Shown: positions 32,581-41,569, numbered from the stretch's first letter. The stretch: DNA of 64,000 nucleotides from UBA2112 sp964488555 (GCA_964488555.1 CAZAUF010000004.1:1-64000); one strand, 5' to 3'. Numbers and translations are program-made. The notes: a model not told the origin generated them from the letters alone.

Positions 32581-33066
32581 TTATCGGCTTAGTGCAATTT
32601 TTGCGACGATCGTGCGAAGATGTCCATATTCCGGACGTTCGGCTGTGACGACATAGAGATTTTCTGACACATAGCCACGTGGATCGACAATTTCACCGCT
32701 CTGATGGGTAATGTGCGGCCGGTAGCCTTCATGGATATACTCCGGCTTTTCATATGCAGCGTCCAAACTAACAAGTGCCGCGCAGGCGCGCTCGTGCAGA
32801 TCGATGAGCTCCGACGTGCGCTTGACGGTCGTCACACGCACCGGCATATCGCCACCTATTGTCGGCGCGCTAAACGTCGTTTCCGTGTCGGGGATAAGGC
32901 GTATCCGGCGCGAGTAGATATCTGTAAGCGTGTTCGCTAGCTCCTCAATTGGCATCTTCTCATCCAGCCAAAACCAATGCACGAGCGTACAATGCAACGG
33001 TAGCATATCACGACGTTCACCCACCTCCACAGGAGTAATTTCGTTCGCAATCAAATACGGTTTCAT
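32581..33066 (-). CDS. 2H phosphoesterase-like protein (LigT/cyclic phosphodiesterase family)
   Basis: 161 residues with the two HxT motifs that define the 2H superfamily: PLHCTLVHWF near the N-terminus and YRPHITHQ towards the C-terminus. Members cleave 2',3'-cyclic phosphates of RNA or related nucleotides. The ATG at 33066 overlaps the trmB stop (ATGA), giving translational coupling to the tRNA methyltransferase; this context suggests a role in RNA processing. A longer start at 33114 would overlap trmB by 52 bp. Confidence 0.82.
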   Translation of the reverse strand: MKPYLIANEITPVEVGERRDMLPLHCTLVHWFWLDEKMPIEELANTLTDIYSRRIRLIPDTETTFSAPTIGGDMPVRVTTVKRTSELIDLHERACAALVSLDAAYEKPEYIHEGYRPHITHQSGEIVDPRGYVSENLYVVTAERPEYGHLRTIVAKIALSR

Positions 33067-33746
33067 GGCTTCATAGCCTTCACGAAATTCGTTTTCAAAC
33101 CTTCGCCCAGCCATCGCTGTTCGTAGGTCGTCAAGATTTTATACTCATCGGAAAGGTCTGATTCATGCAGGTCAAACGACAATTCGTCGATGCGCCATTT
33201 CTCCGCGACAAGCTGTTCCAGGCTCCACTGGAAAAACTCACGGTTGTCGTGTTTCAGATACAAAGCTCCACCTTCGTCTTCATGCATTTTATCTTCTCTG
33301 TTAGGGGATAATCCCTTGCGCAAAAGGTCTCTGTAGAGCTTGAGATATATTGGATGAGTCATGCGTCGCTTGGCAGAGCGTTCCTTTGGGAACGGGTCGG
33401 GAAACGTCAGCCATAGGGCTGTGAGTGAATTCTTACTCACTATTTCGTGCAATTGATCGGCGCGAGCCCGGACGAACCAAATGTTCTTTAACCCGCGAGC
33501 TTCGGCCTCATGCGCACCCTTCTGTAGCCGGTCAGCCTTTACATCGACAGCTACAAACGCTTGCTCAGGGCTGCGCGCAGCCAATTCCACACTGAATAAA
33601 CCGGTACCAGCACCAAGCTCCACGACATCAATTGGACGCTTGCGCCATTCGTGCAGCTCGAAACATATCGACGAATTAGCAAACAACGCAAACTTATATT
33701 TTTTGCGCTTGCGTGTGATGATAAACTGATTCGGATCGATTGTCAT
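33063..33746 (-). CDS. trmB: tRNA (guanine-N7-)-methyltransferase TrmB
   Basis: SAM-dependent enzyme forming m7G46 in tRNA. The SAM motif VELGAGTGLFSVELA, acidic VAVDVKADRL and the family signature LTFPDPFPKERSAKRRMTH are present. 227 residues, complete. It overlaps the downstream 2H phosphoesterase gene by 4 bp and follows a cluster of small membrane/secreted genes on the same strand. Confidence 0.95.
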   Translation of the reverse strand: MTIDPNQFIITRKRKKYKFALFANSSICFELHEWRKRPIDVVELGAGTGLFSVELAARSPEQAFVAVDVKADRLQKGAHEAEARGLKNIWFVRARADQLHEIVSKNSLTALWLTFPDPFPKERSAKRRMTHPIYLKLYRDLLRKGLSPNREDKMHEDEGGALYLKHDNREFFQWSLEQLVAEKWRIDELSFDLHESDLSDEYKILTTYEQRWLGEGLKTNFVKAMKP

Positions 33747-33752
33747 AACTCT

Positions 33753-34121
33753 CTATTTATCGATTGGTGCGTCATCGATGTTCAGCGCGCTGTCGTCGAG
33801 CACCGCACTACTAAAAGCATCTTTGCCGGTTACTGGCTTGACTTGCTTTTCGTACAGCTCCTGAAATTCATCCAGCACATCACGGGTGACTGGACCATCG
33901 GCTGGAAATCCTTCAAACGCATTGGACTGGTTGACCTCACTGCGTACCAAATTGTACCCTGGTCGACTCAGGTCAAGCTGCGCTGCGCCGCTCGACTCAT
34001 ACAGTGCCATGCCGATGAGTACCAACACGAATGCCATTATCAGACTGCCGCTGATAAATAGAAATAGTTCGCTGCGATACCACGGCTTGGCGACACCCGG
34101 CTGATCACTCAGTTCATTCAT
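33753..34121 (-). CDS. Hypothetical single-TM protein
   Basis: 122 residues: short cytoplasmic start MNELSDQPGVAKPWYR, one TM helix (about 18-40) and an outer acidic domain. Start 34121 overlaps the stop of the upstream secreted-protein gene by 8 bp, so it is chosen over a longer in-frame start at 34181. No family. The coupling suggests the two proteins act together at the cell surface; trmB follows 6 nt downstream. Confidence 0.75.
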   Translation of the reverse strand: MNELSDQPGVAKPWYRSELFLFISGSLIMAFVLVLIGMALYESSGAAQLDLSRPGYNLVRSEVNQSNAFEGFPADGPVTRDVLDEFQELYEKQVKPVTGKDAFSSAVLDDSALNIDDAPIDK

Positions 34122-34665
34122 TGTCAGTACCCTCAGTCTGCGAAAAATGCTTGTCTTTGAGTGCCTGTACCTCACCGCCATACTGGTGGATATAATCTGT
34201 CAGTTCCGTCGTGAGATCATGCACCTTTTCGCGAGCTTCACGAGCCTTGGCTACCCTGTCGTAAAACCCGACCGGCTCTTTGGTGCAGTTCATTTTGATA
34301 ACCGATGACATCAAATCGTCATAATCCTTGTACGCGTCACGAAACTCCGACACGGTTTCGTTATAGTTGCTGGCGATTTTGACCAGTTCTGCCGCATCAT
34401 AACGGTTCAGTGTCAAACGGCTGTTTAGACGTGCCATCAGCTTATCGCTGATAGAAAAATACGTTTGATTACGGTTGATGTAAGCCGGTGCGTCGTTGGC
34501 ATGGATCTGACTCAAGGTCGCAAGTGCCTCTTTGCAGTTCGCACGGATCCGCGTAATATGCCGATCCGTCATGGTATCACCAGCTTGCGCGAGCACTGGC
34601 ACAACACCGCCGACAGTGGCGATAACAAAAGCCGCGATGATTGTACGTAAAACGATTGATTTCAC
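34114..34665 (-). CDS. Hypothetical secreted helical protein
   Basis: 183 residues with a Sec-type signal peptide (MKSIVLRTIIAAFVIATVGG, likely cut near VLAQA) and a helical mature part with two cysteines (RANCKEAL, KMNCTKEP). No catalytic motif or known domain. First gene of a tight cluster leading into the single-TM protein, trmB and the 2H phosphoesterase. Confidence 0.75.
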   Translation of the reverse strand: MKSIVLRTIIAAFVIATVGGVVPVLAQAGDTMTDRHITRIRANCKEALATLSQIHANDAPAYINRNQTYFSISDKLMARLNSRLTLNRYDAAELVKIASNYNETVSEFRDAYKDYDDLMSSVIKMNCTKEPVGFYDRVAKAREAREKVHDLTTELTDYIHQYGGEVQALKDKHFSQTEGTDNE

Positions 34666-34690
34666 TGTTCTTTATTATCTCTTGTGGTTG

Positions 34691-35482
34691 TTATTTGGTC
34701 AAATGAAGATTCGGACCACTGCGCGTCACCAAACCGTCCTTCAACAAACCTGTCAATGCTGCCTCAAAACGCTCGTCTGCCGTCATCATTTTGCGTAAGT
34801 CATTCTCGGTTTGACTATGTGCGGCAAGCAGTGCCACGATTTGTCCACGCACCTCTCGCACACTGCCCTTGAGCGGCGACTGCTTCTTATAGTGACGACT
34901 GCGGCTCGGTCGCACTCCCTGTTTTTTTAGCCAACTGCCATAGTCCATCAACGCCCAGTAAAACTCGCGCGGAGACTCGGTGTCGATGGTTTGTTCTAGC
35001 ACATTTTGGATATCACGGTCACTCACGCGCTCCTGGTCATCAAAAAAATGATGGATATACACCGTACGGACATTCGTTTCGATAAACACTGCCGGGCTGT
35101 TGAACGCATACGCACGAATCGCTCCTGCGGTATTTATACCAACGCCCGGCAGTGCCGTAAGTCCAGACTCGTCCTGGGGAAACTCACCGTGCCGGACGAT
35201 TATTTTTGCCGCCTCGTGCAGAAATTTCGCTCGACGATTGTAGCCTAGTCCCTGCCACAGTTTCAGCACATCAGCAAGTGAAGCTTCAGCGAGTGCGATT
35301 TCATCGGGAAATACCTCGATAAACGCATGAAATTTTGGAATAACCCTCTCGACCTGCGTCTGCTGCAACATCAGTTCACTTACGAGTACGTAGTATGGCC
35401 GCGTGTCACGCCTCCACGGCATATCGCGATACAACTCCTCTCCACGCTGACGCAGCAATCTTTGAAATTCGTCATGATCCAT
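34691..35482 (-). CDS. mutY: MutY-like A/G-specific adenine glycosylase without Fe-S cluster
   Basis: Base-excision enzyme of the HhH-GPD superfamily that removes adenine opposite 8-oxoguanine. MutY features: MPWRRDTRPYYVLVSELMLQQTQVERV, then LWQGLGYNRRAKFL and the hairpin LPGVGINTAGAI. The catalytic Asp position reads IETNVRTV, i.e. Glu, and the four Fe-S cysteines normally following are absent (the protein has none). 263 residues, no C-terminal Nudix-like domain. Divergent from msrA with a shared palindromic -10. Confidence 0.85.
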   Translation of the reverse strand: MDHDEFQRLLRQRGEELYRDMPWRRDTRPYYVLVSELMLQQTQVERVIPKFHAFIEVFPDEIALAEASLADVLKLWQGLGYNRRAKFLHEAAKIIVRHGEFPQDESGLTALPGVGINTAGAIRAYAFNSPAVFIETNVRTVYIHHFFDDQERVSDRDIQNVLEQTIDTESPREFYWALMDYGSWLKKQGVRPSRSRHYKKQSPLKGSVREVRGQIVALLAAHSQTENDLRKMMTADERFEAALTGLLKDGLVTRSGPNLHLTK

Positions 35483-35489
35483 TCATCCC

Positions 35490-35497
35490 AGTATACT
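35490..35497. promoter_or_regulatory. Palindromic AGTATACT used as -10 by both mutY and msrA
   Basis: TATACT on the plus strand (35492-35497) ends 6 nt before the msrA ATG; TATACT on the minus strand (plus 35490-35495) ends 7 nt before the mutY ATG. The two start codons are only 21 nt apart. Confidence 0.75.
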
Positions 35498-35503
35498 AGG
35501 AGT

Positions 35504-36034
35504 ATGGTTACATACACTCTTGCTGGCGGATGCTTCTGGTGTCTAGACGCTGTCTATCGTCGCCTAAAGGGCGTCCATGATGTCATGAGCGTCTATACTG
35601 GCGGCGATTTACCGTACCCTACCTATGACCAAGTCTCAATGGGAACGACCGGCCATGCCGAAGCCGCACGGATTACGTTCAACGACAAGCTGATACCAAC
35701 TGAAGTAATATTGGATATTTTCTTCTTGATTCACGATCCAACCACGCTCAATCGTCAGGGCAATGACATAGGAACGCAGTATCGCTCTGCGATGTTTTAC
35801 GAAGATGACGAGCAAAAAGAGGTGTTTGAGGCAGCACTCAAGCGAGCTCAGGAGCACTGGGACGACCCTATCGTTACCGAGCTTAAGCCGCTCGGCGAGT
35901 TTTATCTTGCTGAAAACCATCACCAGAACTACTTCGACAAAAATCCGGGCAATCCCTATTGCTCTGTCGTCATAGAGCCCAAGATCGTCAAAGCACGCGC
36001 TCAATATTCACAATGGTTTAAGGAGGATTCATAA
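35504..36034 (+). CDS. msrA: Peptide-methionine (S)-S-oxide reductase MsrA
   Basis: Repairs oxidised methionine. The catalytic GGCFWCLDAVY motif is at the N-terminus (Cys near residue 10), followed by YTGGDLPYPTYDQVSMGTTGHAEA and the NHHQNYFDKNP motif near the end. 176 residues, standard. ATG 35504 carries both AGGAGT and a TATACT 6 nt upstream; an upstream extension would run into mutY. Followed 2 nt later by a metallo-hydrolase gene. Confidence 0.95.
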   Translation: MVTYTLAGGCFWCLDAVYRRLKGVHDVMSVYTGGDLPYPTYDQVSMGTTGHAEAARITFNDKLIPTEVILDIFFLIHDPTTLNRQGNDIGTQYRSAMFYEDDEQKEVFEAALKRAQEHWDDPIVTELKPLGEFYLAENHHQNYFDKNPGNPYCSVVIEPKIVKARAQYSQWFKEDS

Positions 36035-36036
36035 CC

Positions 36037-36666
36037 ATGAAAATCACCAAATTCGAGCATGCCTGCTTCGTTGTCGAGCAGGAAAATCAATCGCTCATCG
36101 TCGATCCAGGCGGCTTCACGACAAATTTAATCGTGCCAGATAACGTCGCCGGTATCGTTGTCACGCATGAACACGCTGACCATATGGACCGCGATCGCTT
36201 GCGTGAAATCGTCGACCGAAATCCTGATGCAGTTATCGTCGCGCACAGCGATATCACCGCGCAACTTGACGGATTCAAGACACAGGCTGTCGTCCCAAAT
36301 GAAGGCATACGACTTGGCGGTTTTGAGCTGGAGTTCTTTGGCGGCGATCACGCAGTTATTTTTGAGGATCAACCGGTCATCGCCAATCTCGGCGTCTTGA
36401 TCAACCATAAACTCTATTATCCGGGTGATTCATTCACCGTCCCGGATCAGTCTGTTGAAATTCTTGCGTTGCCAGTTGCGGCTCCATGGCTGAAGATCAG
36501 CGAAGTTGCTGAGTTTTTGACAGCCGTTAAGCCGCGTCTTGCCTTTCCTACCCACGATGCTATCCTGTCTGATGCAGGCAAAAGCTTGCCAGATCGCATG
36601 TTGCCACCGATCGCGAAACAAGTCGGCACTACCTACCAACGCCTGTCAGATGTTCTCGAAGCATAA
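36037..36666 (+). CDS. Metallo-beta-lactamase-fold hydrolase (UlaG-like)
   Basis: 209 residues with the metal motif VVTHEHADHMD (HxHxDH), KITKFEHACFVVE start typical of UlaG/YcjG-like L-ascorbate-6-P lactonase relatives, YYPGDSFTV and AFPTHDAIL supplying further ligands. Substrate unknown. AAGGAGG 10 nt upstream; cotranscribed with msrA. Confidence 0.88.
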   Translation: MKITKFEHACFVVEQENQSLIVDPGGFTTNLIVPDNVAGIVVTHEHADHMDRDRLREIVDRNPDAVIVAHSDITAQLDGFKTQAVVPNEGIRLGGFELEFFGGDHAVIFEDQPVIANLGVLINHKLYYPGDSFTVPDQSVEILALPVAAPWLKISEVAEFLTAVKPRLAFPTHDAILSDAGKSLPDRMLPPIAKQVGTTYQRLSDVLEA

Positions 36667-36742
36667 GCATCACTTCGGTCAAATGAATAACCAGCATAAG
36701 CTGGTTAAAAAGAAATTATCGAACCGAGAGGGAGTGGTAGAA

Positions 36743-36776
36743 CCCCGTGTCAACAACGTATTGTCATCACGGGGCT
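36743..36776. terminator. Terminator between convergent genes
   Basis: CCCCGTG/CACGGGG stem with an inner CAACG/TTG region, followed by CTTCTCC; serves the msrA unit and probably the convergent 162-aa gene. Confidence 0.7.
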
Positions 36777-36782
36777 TCTCCA

Positions 36783-37271
36783 TCATTCTGCGAGGTCGAT
36801 CTCGGAAAGATCGGCCATCCTCACGTGTGCGACGCTCAGCGGCTTGACCGTCTTGCCCGTCAGAGGGTCGACAGCGCGATACAGCATCGGCGATTCACGT
36901 AGTTTTTCATGGCCACGTTCGTTCTTCAGAACATCCACGGCTGGAAACAAAAGCAACAACTTGCGCAGGCTGTCCGAATAGCCGACAGCAATCGCTTTCT
37001 TGCTCGATTGACCGCTGATACGCAGCATCAGCGCAGGTACGATGTCGTACAACTGCGCCTCTCCGCCCGGTGTGCGGAAAAAGCGCGTCGGCACCTTGTT
37101 GCCTGCTGGCGTCGGAGCCACGACCACCTGGACCATACGATCGTTGTCGTCAGTGAATTCCAACACCATATCTTTGCTGAGCTGAACGGCCGCACCGTTG
37201 ATCAGCAAGCTCGGATATTTTGCACTTGATGCGGTGGCCGTGCTTCTGTCCATGACTGCGGTATGCCCCAT
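36783..37271 (-). CDS. Hypothetical protein, 162 aa
   Basis: Soluble beta-rich protein (DMVLEFTDDNDRMVQVVVAP, RFFRTPGGEAQLYDIVPALM) with a C-terminal LTGKTVKPLSVAHVRMADL. No domain recognised. ATG 37271 has GAGAGG about 13 nt upstream; an in-frame GTG at 37280 is an alternative. Stand-alone gene between two terminators. Confidence 0.7.
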   Translation of the reverse strand: MGHTAVMDRSTATASSAKYPSLLINGAAVQLSKDMVLEFTDDNDRMVQVVVAPTPAGNKVPTRFFRTPGGEAQLYDIVPALMLRISGQSSKKAIAVGYSDSLRKLLLLFPAVDVLKNERGHEKLRESPMLYRAVDPLTGKTVKPLSVAHVRMADLSEIDLAE

Positions 37272-37366
37272 GGTACTCACTTCCTCTCGGTTCTTCCGAC
37301 ATCATTTTGATATCCGGATTGGTTATTATAATACTACCTTAAGCATTGTTTGTCAAGCAGGGATAT

Positions 37367-37396
37367 AAAAACACCCCTTGTTACGGGAGTGTTTTT
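37367..37396 (-). terminator. Terminator of the ytxH-like unit
   Basis: AAAAACACCCC/GGGAGTGTTTTT stem with T-runs on both sides, 15 nt after the ytxH-like stop. Confidence 0.9.
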
Positions 37397-37411
37397 GAAA
37401 ATATACGTACG

Positions 37412-37789
37412 TTACCGCAGATGCTCTTTGACGTCTTTACCGAGTTCGTCTGAATTCTTTTTGGCATCGTCTGCCACGCGACGTGCTCGCGTGCGAGCTT
37501 CGCCGCCAAGTTCAGCAGCCTCTGCCGCAATACGTTCAGCGGTCGCCTTGGCACTACGACCGAACGCAGCCGCTTCTTTGCTCGCAGAATCAGCTCCACG
37601 CTTTAGTGCTACCTTACCGTCATCTGCAACGTCTTTCAATTTTGCTGCTTGTTGTTTGGCTTTCTTTTTGGCATCTTCTGCCTTCAGCTTCAAATCTTCA
37701 CGGGTTTCTTTGCCGCTTTTTGGCGCAAACAGGATTCCTGCGACAAATCCAGCTGCTGCAGCGAGCGTGAGTTTAACGACTTTTGACAT
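37412..37789 (-). CDS. YtxH-like membrane-associated protein
   Basis: 125 residues: one N-terminal hydrophobic segment ending in the YtxH hallmark GILFAPKSGKETREDL, then a long Ala/Lys/Glu-rich helix. YtxH-type proteins are small general-stress proteins of unknown mechanism. AAAGGAGG precedes the ATG. It follows a small membrane protein gene by 14 nt and is probably cotranscribed. Confidence 0.85.
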   Translation of the reverse strand: MSKVVKLTLAAAAGFVAGILFAPKSGKETREDLKLKAEDAKKKAKQQAAKLKDVADDGKVALKRGADSASKEAAAFGRSAKATAERIAAEAAELGGEARTRARRVADDAKKNSDELGKDVKEHLR

Positions 37790-37803
37790 ATTGTATTCCT
37801 CCT

Positions 37804-38022
37804 TTACTTACGAAATATTTCGACTACCGATGAAAACAGCTTGACAGGGCTGAACCATTCGGTCGCCTGCGCAACATTATTACTAACCGCTTCGATATTC
37901 TTGACGATCTTGTTGATACGGATAATCATGACAGTCATGGCTGCCAAGAGTGCCACTATCACTATGGATAGCAGAATAACGGTGATTGTTAAAAGCACGA
38001 TAATAGTTGAAGCTTCATTCAT
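37804..38022 (-). CDS. Small single-TM protein upstream of ytxH
   Basis: 72 residues, one long hydrophobic helix (about 6-34) and a polar tail (IVKNIEAVSNNVAQATEWF), similar in shape to DUF948-type proteins that are often paired with YtxH. TATAAT ends exactly 6 nt upstream of the ATG, suggesting a leaderless transcript for the two-gene unit. Confidence 0.75.
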   Translation of the reverse strand: MNEASTIIVLLTITVILLSIVIVALLAAMTVMIIRINKIVKNIEAVSNNVAQATEWFSPVKLFSSVVEIFRK

Positions 38023-38090
38023 ATTACTATTATACCATTTTAGCGTATGAGCTGTTGTTAATTTAACGCTAAGTGTTGTTATACTAACAA

Positions 38091-39857
38091 TTATTCATCG
38101 ACTTGCACGTGGATTGACAGGTCGCGTAGTTGCGTGTCGTCAACCGTACTTGGTGAACTCATCATAGCATCGACACCAGAGCCATTCTTTGGAAACGCGA
38201 CGACCTCACGGATGTTGTCTTCGCCGATAAGTACCATGAAAATACGATCGATACCGAATGCGCAGCCCGCATGAGGTGGTGCGCCATACTTGAACGCATT
38301 GATCATGGCACCGAACCGAGCATTCACGTACTCACGATCATAGCCGAGCACGCCAAACGCTTCGTACATGACTTCGGGATTGTGGTTTCGTACCGCACCT
38401 GAGCAGATTTCGTAACCGTTCATCACCATATCGTATTGGTCTGCCAGGATAGCTTGCTTGTCTTCACCACGCAGTGCCTCCACACCACCCTTTGGCATAC
38501 TGAACGGATTGTGTCCGAAATCGAGCTTTTTCTCTCGTTCGTCGTATTCATAAAACGGAAAGTCTACAATCCATGCCAGCGCGACCTTGTTTGGATCTTT
38601 CAGGTCAAAATGAGTAGCAAATTCATTGCGCAAACGACCGAGCACCTTGTTGACCGTTGCGCGTGTGTCGGTACCGAAAAACACTGCGTCACCATCCGCT
38701 GCACCGGTTTTTTCCTGAATCGCCGCCAGTTCGTCCGGAGACAGGAATTTAGCAATTGGGGAGACTGATTCGCCATTTTCGTACTTGATATATGCCAGCC
38801 CTCCAGCACCCTCACTCTTAGCGATATCGGTGAAGTTATCGATCTGCGATCGGCTCAGGCCAGCACCGCCTTCGACGCGGATGGCCTTTACTACGCCGCC
38901 GCTTGCAAGCGTATTCTTAAACACGCCGAATTCAGTTGCTTGCAGCGCGTCAGATAGGTCGACAAGTTCCATGTCAAAACGCAGGTCGGGCTTGTCAGAG
39001 CCGTACCGATTCATTGCTTCTTCATACGGAATGCGCGGCACGTCTTCACTGACTAGTTGTTTACCAGCAAATTCTGTTACCAGATTTTTGATAAGTGGCT
39101 CCATGGTCGTACGAACTGTTTCACCATCGTCCACGAATGCCATTTCCAGATCCAGCTGATAAAAATCGCCGTACAAACGATCAGCCCGCGGATCTTCGTC
39201 ACGAAAACACGTCGCAATTTGATAGTAGCGCGGCACGCCACCGACCATCAGTAACTGCTTGAACTGCTGTGGTGCTTGCGGCAAAGCGTAGAACTTCCCC
39301 GGATGAACACGGCTTGGAACGAGGAAATCACGGGCCCCCTCGGGACTGGAATTGGCCAAAATCGGCGTAGTAACTTCGGTAAATTCCCGTTCGTCCATAT
39401 ACGAGCGCAGTACCTTGTAGTACTCGGCACGCTTTTTCAGATTTTCCTGCATTTTGGGGCGCCGCAGATCAAGATAACGATACTTCAAGCGCAACTCTTC
39501 GTTCGATTGCTGACCTTCGTCTTGTACGGCTACCGGTAACGGCTCTGACTTATTGAGAAGCTCCAGCGTATCGACCACGATTTCTATGCTGCCCGTCGGA
39601 ATGTTTAGGTTTTTCAGGTTTTCGTCGCGTTCTTTCACGGTACCCGTCGCCGTGAGTACATATTCATCACGGACACCTTCAGCTAGCGCGAATGCATTTG
39701 ACGCTTCGGGGTTGACGACAAGCTGCACGACACCTGTATGGTCTCGAATATCAATAAAAATCAATCCGCCATGATCGCGTCGGCTGTTTACCCAACCGCT
39801 CACGGTCACGACTTGCCCCGTTTGCTCTATGGTCTCTCGCGCAAGTGTTCTTGTCAT
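38091..39857 (-). CDS. aspS: Aspartyl-tRNA synthetase
   Basis: Class II synthetase charging tRNA-Asp (possibly also tRNA-Asn). OB-fold anticodon-binding domain at the N-terminus (VSGWVNSRRDHGGLIFIDIRD), motif 2 region with FRDEDPRADR, a GAD domain in the middle, and motif 3 GCAFGIDRIFMVL. 588 residues, the bacterial length. It sits after a CBS-domain gene in the same direction. Confidence 0.97.
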   Translation of the reverse strand: MTRTLARETIEQTGQVVTVSGWVNSRRDHGGLIFIDIRDHTGVVQLVVNPEASNAFALAEGVRDEYVLTATGTVKERDENLKNLNIPTGSIEIVVDTLELLNKSEPLPVAVQDEGQQSNEELRLKYRYLDLRRPKMQENLKKRAEYYKVLRSYMDEREFTEVTTPILANSSPEGARDFLVPSRVHPGKFYALPQAPQQFKQLLMVGGVPRYYQIATCFRDEDPRADRLYGDFYQLDLEMAFVDDGETVRTTMEPLIKNLVTEFAGKQLVSEDVPRIPYEEAMNRYGSDKPDLRFDMELVDLSDALQATEFGVFKNTLASGGVVKAIRVEGGAGLSRSQIDNFTDIAKSEGAGGLAYIKYENGESVSPIAKFLSPDELAAIQEKTGAADGDAVFFGTDTRATVNKVLGRLRNEFATHFDLKDPNKVALAWIVDFPFYEYDEREKKLDFGHNPFSMPKGGVEALRGEDKQAILADQYDMVMNGYEICSGAVRNHNPEVMYEAFGVLGYDREYVNARFGAMINAFKYGAPPHAGCAFGIDRIFMVLIGEDNIREVVAFPKNGSGVDAMMSSPSTVDDTQLRDLSIHVQVDE

Positions 39858-39875
39858 AATATACCCATAATCATA

Positions 39876-40787
39876 TCATCTTACCCCTGTTTTTCCAAGT
39901 AGTGAACCAGTCAGGTCGGCGAGTGTCACAAGCCCAACTGTCTTGTCCTCGGCATCAGTCACGATGAGAATGTGTTGGCGGTTTTTTTGGAGCAGCCTAA
40001 GGGCTACTGGCAGCGGTTCGTTCTCATTGATTTTTGAAACATCGGGTGTCATTGCCTTTTGTGCCGTTTCTGAACGTCGGTCGGTGCTGACTTCCAAAAA
40101 ATCAGTGATATCAAGTACACCGATGACCGAATCAATACTCCCTCGAATCACCGGAAACCGGTCATGGCCGCTACGATGCAAATCATCCAACACCAGCGGC
40201 CCCAGTAATTCCGTATGCTTTACGCTGAAAATATCTTTGGCTGGTGTCATGACCGATCCAACCACGGTATCGTGCCAGTGAACCCCTCGTCGAATAATTT
40301 CTTGCTGATCGGTCGACAAAATATGATCGGCCGCATCTACCATGTGTAGCAAATGCTCCACAGACTCCAGTCTTTGGTCGCGCGGGGTGTACGTATCCGT
40401 ACGAAACAATTTGCCAAGTATCGGCACAGTCTGAGCTGTGTCTAAAAGCCATGGCTCCAGCTTGTCATATAGACGCATCGCTTGGCGACGAAACGGTTTC
40501 CAGCGACTCACCGCACCCCCAACCAGCCAGACGCCAAGGCTGATCAGCACACCAGGTGCCTGCCAAAGCCCTGCGCCGACCAGTACAAGAATGCTGAGCA
40601 ATACCCCAGCCGCCACACGTCGAAATGCCAGCACATCTCCGAGCAGCCGTTCACGTCGGATAGCTCCCTTGTCTCCACGTCGCTGCAGTTCGAACCAGCT
40701 ATGGCGCGTACGCTTGGGTCGGAACCCTAGCACTATCAGCAGTGCAACCATCGCAAAAACCCAAACAATTGCCATGAGCGTTGTCAT
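39876..40787 (-). CDS. Membrane protein with CBS domain pair (CNNM/CorC-like)
   Basis: 303 residues: one TM at the N-terminus, a second hydrophobic stretch (about 60-90), then a CBS pair (VVGSVMTPAKDIFSVK, DRFPVIRGSIDSVIGVLDI, HILIVTDAEDKTVGLVTLADL). The CBS arrangement is that of CorC/CNNM magnesium-related proteins but the usual four-TM DUF21 domain is reduced and the CorC C-terminal domain is missing. TATAGT ends 6 nt before the ATG; divergent from the DsbA-like gene. Confidence 0.8.
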   Translation of the reverse strand: MTTLMAIVWVFAMVALLIVLGFRPKRTRHSWFELQRRGDKGAIRRERLLGDVLAFRRVAAGVLLSILVLVGAGLWQAPGVLISLGVWLVGGAVSRWKPFRRQAMRLYDKLEPWLLDTAQTVPILGKLFRTDTYTPRDQRLESVEHLLHMVDAADHILSTDQQEIIRRGVHWHDTVVGSVMTPAKDIFSVKHTELLGPLVLDDLHRSGHDRFPVIRGSIDSVIGVLDITDFLEVSTDRRSETAQKAMTPDVSKINENEPLPVALRLLQKNRQHILIVTDAEDKTVGLVTLADLTGSLLGKTGVR

Positions 40788-40832
40788 AGGACCACTATAC
40801 TATATAATGGATAGCAGTAATGGAGGAATCGT

Positions 40833-41519
40833 GTGAATAAAACAACTTGGATTATTTTTGCTGCCGTATGTGCCATATTCTTGGGCGTACTTGTCGTCGT
40901 GGCCCAGAAAGACAAAGTGGATGTTTCTGGCATCGACCACGCCCAACTGCAAGCCGCAAGCGAAATTAACGGCAACATCGCTGATCACGTGCTCGGCGCA
41001 AAGGACAGCAAAGTAACGCTTATTGAATATGGTGATTTCCAGTGCCCGTACTGCGGCACAGCTCACGCTAAAGTCAAAGACATCACCGATACGTATGGAG
41101 ACAAGATAACGTTCATATTCCGAAACTTCCCACTGCCTACCATGCACCCAAACGCCAAGGCGGCCGCAGCAGCGGCTGAAGCGGCTGGTTTGCAGGGCAA
41201 GTACTGGGAGATGCACGACAAGCTGTACACGTCACAGCGCGACTGGGAGGGCGTCTCCGTGAATGAGCGCACCGACAAGTTTGTCGCCTACGCACAGGAA
41301 ATCGGCGTCAAAGATATCGAAAAATTCAAGACAGATATGGGCAGCGATGGTGTCAACAAAAAAATCAATTTCGACCTGGCCCTTGGTGCCAAGGCGGAAG
41401 TAACCGGGACACCAACCTTCTTCCTCAACGGTGAACGAGTGACCGATGAACAGTCAGGTAGTGTCATCAACGGTGACGGCAGTCTCATGAAAAAGGCTAT
41501 CGACGAAGCACTGAAATAA
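40833..41519 (+). CDS. DsbA-family thioredoxin-fold protein
   Basis: 228 residues: N-terminal TM anchor (about 5-24), then a thioredoxin fold with active site FQCPYCGTAH (CPYC) and cis-Pro TGTPTFFLNG. Likely an extracytoplasmic thiol oxidoreductase that forms or isomerises disulfides in exported proteins. GTG start 40833 with GGAGG 6 nt upstream; TATAAT at 40803-40808. A strong terminator follows. Confidence 0.93.
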   Translation: MNKTTWIIFAAVCAIFLGVLVVVAQKDKVDVSGIDHAQLQAASEINGNIADHVLGAKDSKVTLIEYGDFQCPYCGTAHAKVKDITDTYGDKITFIFRNFPLPTMHPNAKAAAAAAEAAGLQGKYWEMHDKLYTSQRDWEGVSVNERTDKFVAYAQEIGVKDIEKFKTDMGSDGVNKKINFDLALGAKAEVTGTPTFFLNGERVTDEQSGSVINGDGSLMKKAIDEALK

Positions 41520-41534
41520 ATAGAATCCGCAATC

Positions 41535-41569
41535 AAAAACCGCTCCGGTGCCGTGGAGCGGTTTTCTTT
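41535..41569 (+). terminator. Rho-independent terminator
   Basis: AAAACCGCTCC/GGAGCGGTTTT stem followed by CTTTT, 15 nt after the DsbA-like gene. Confidence 0.92.
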
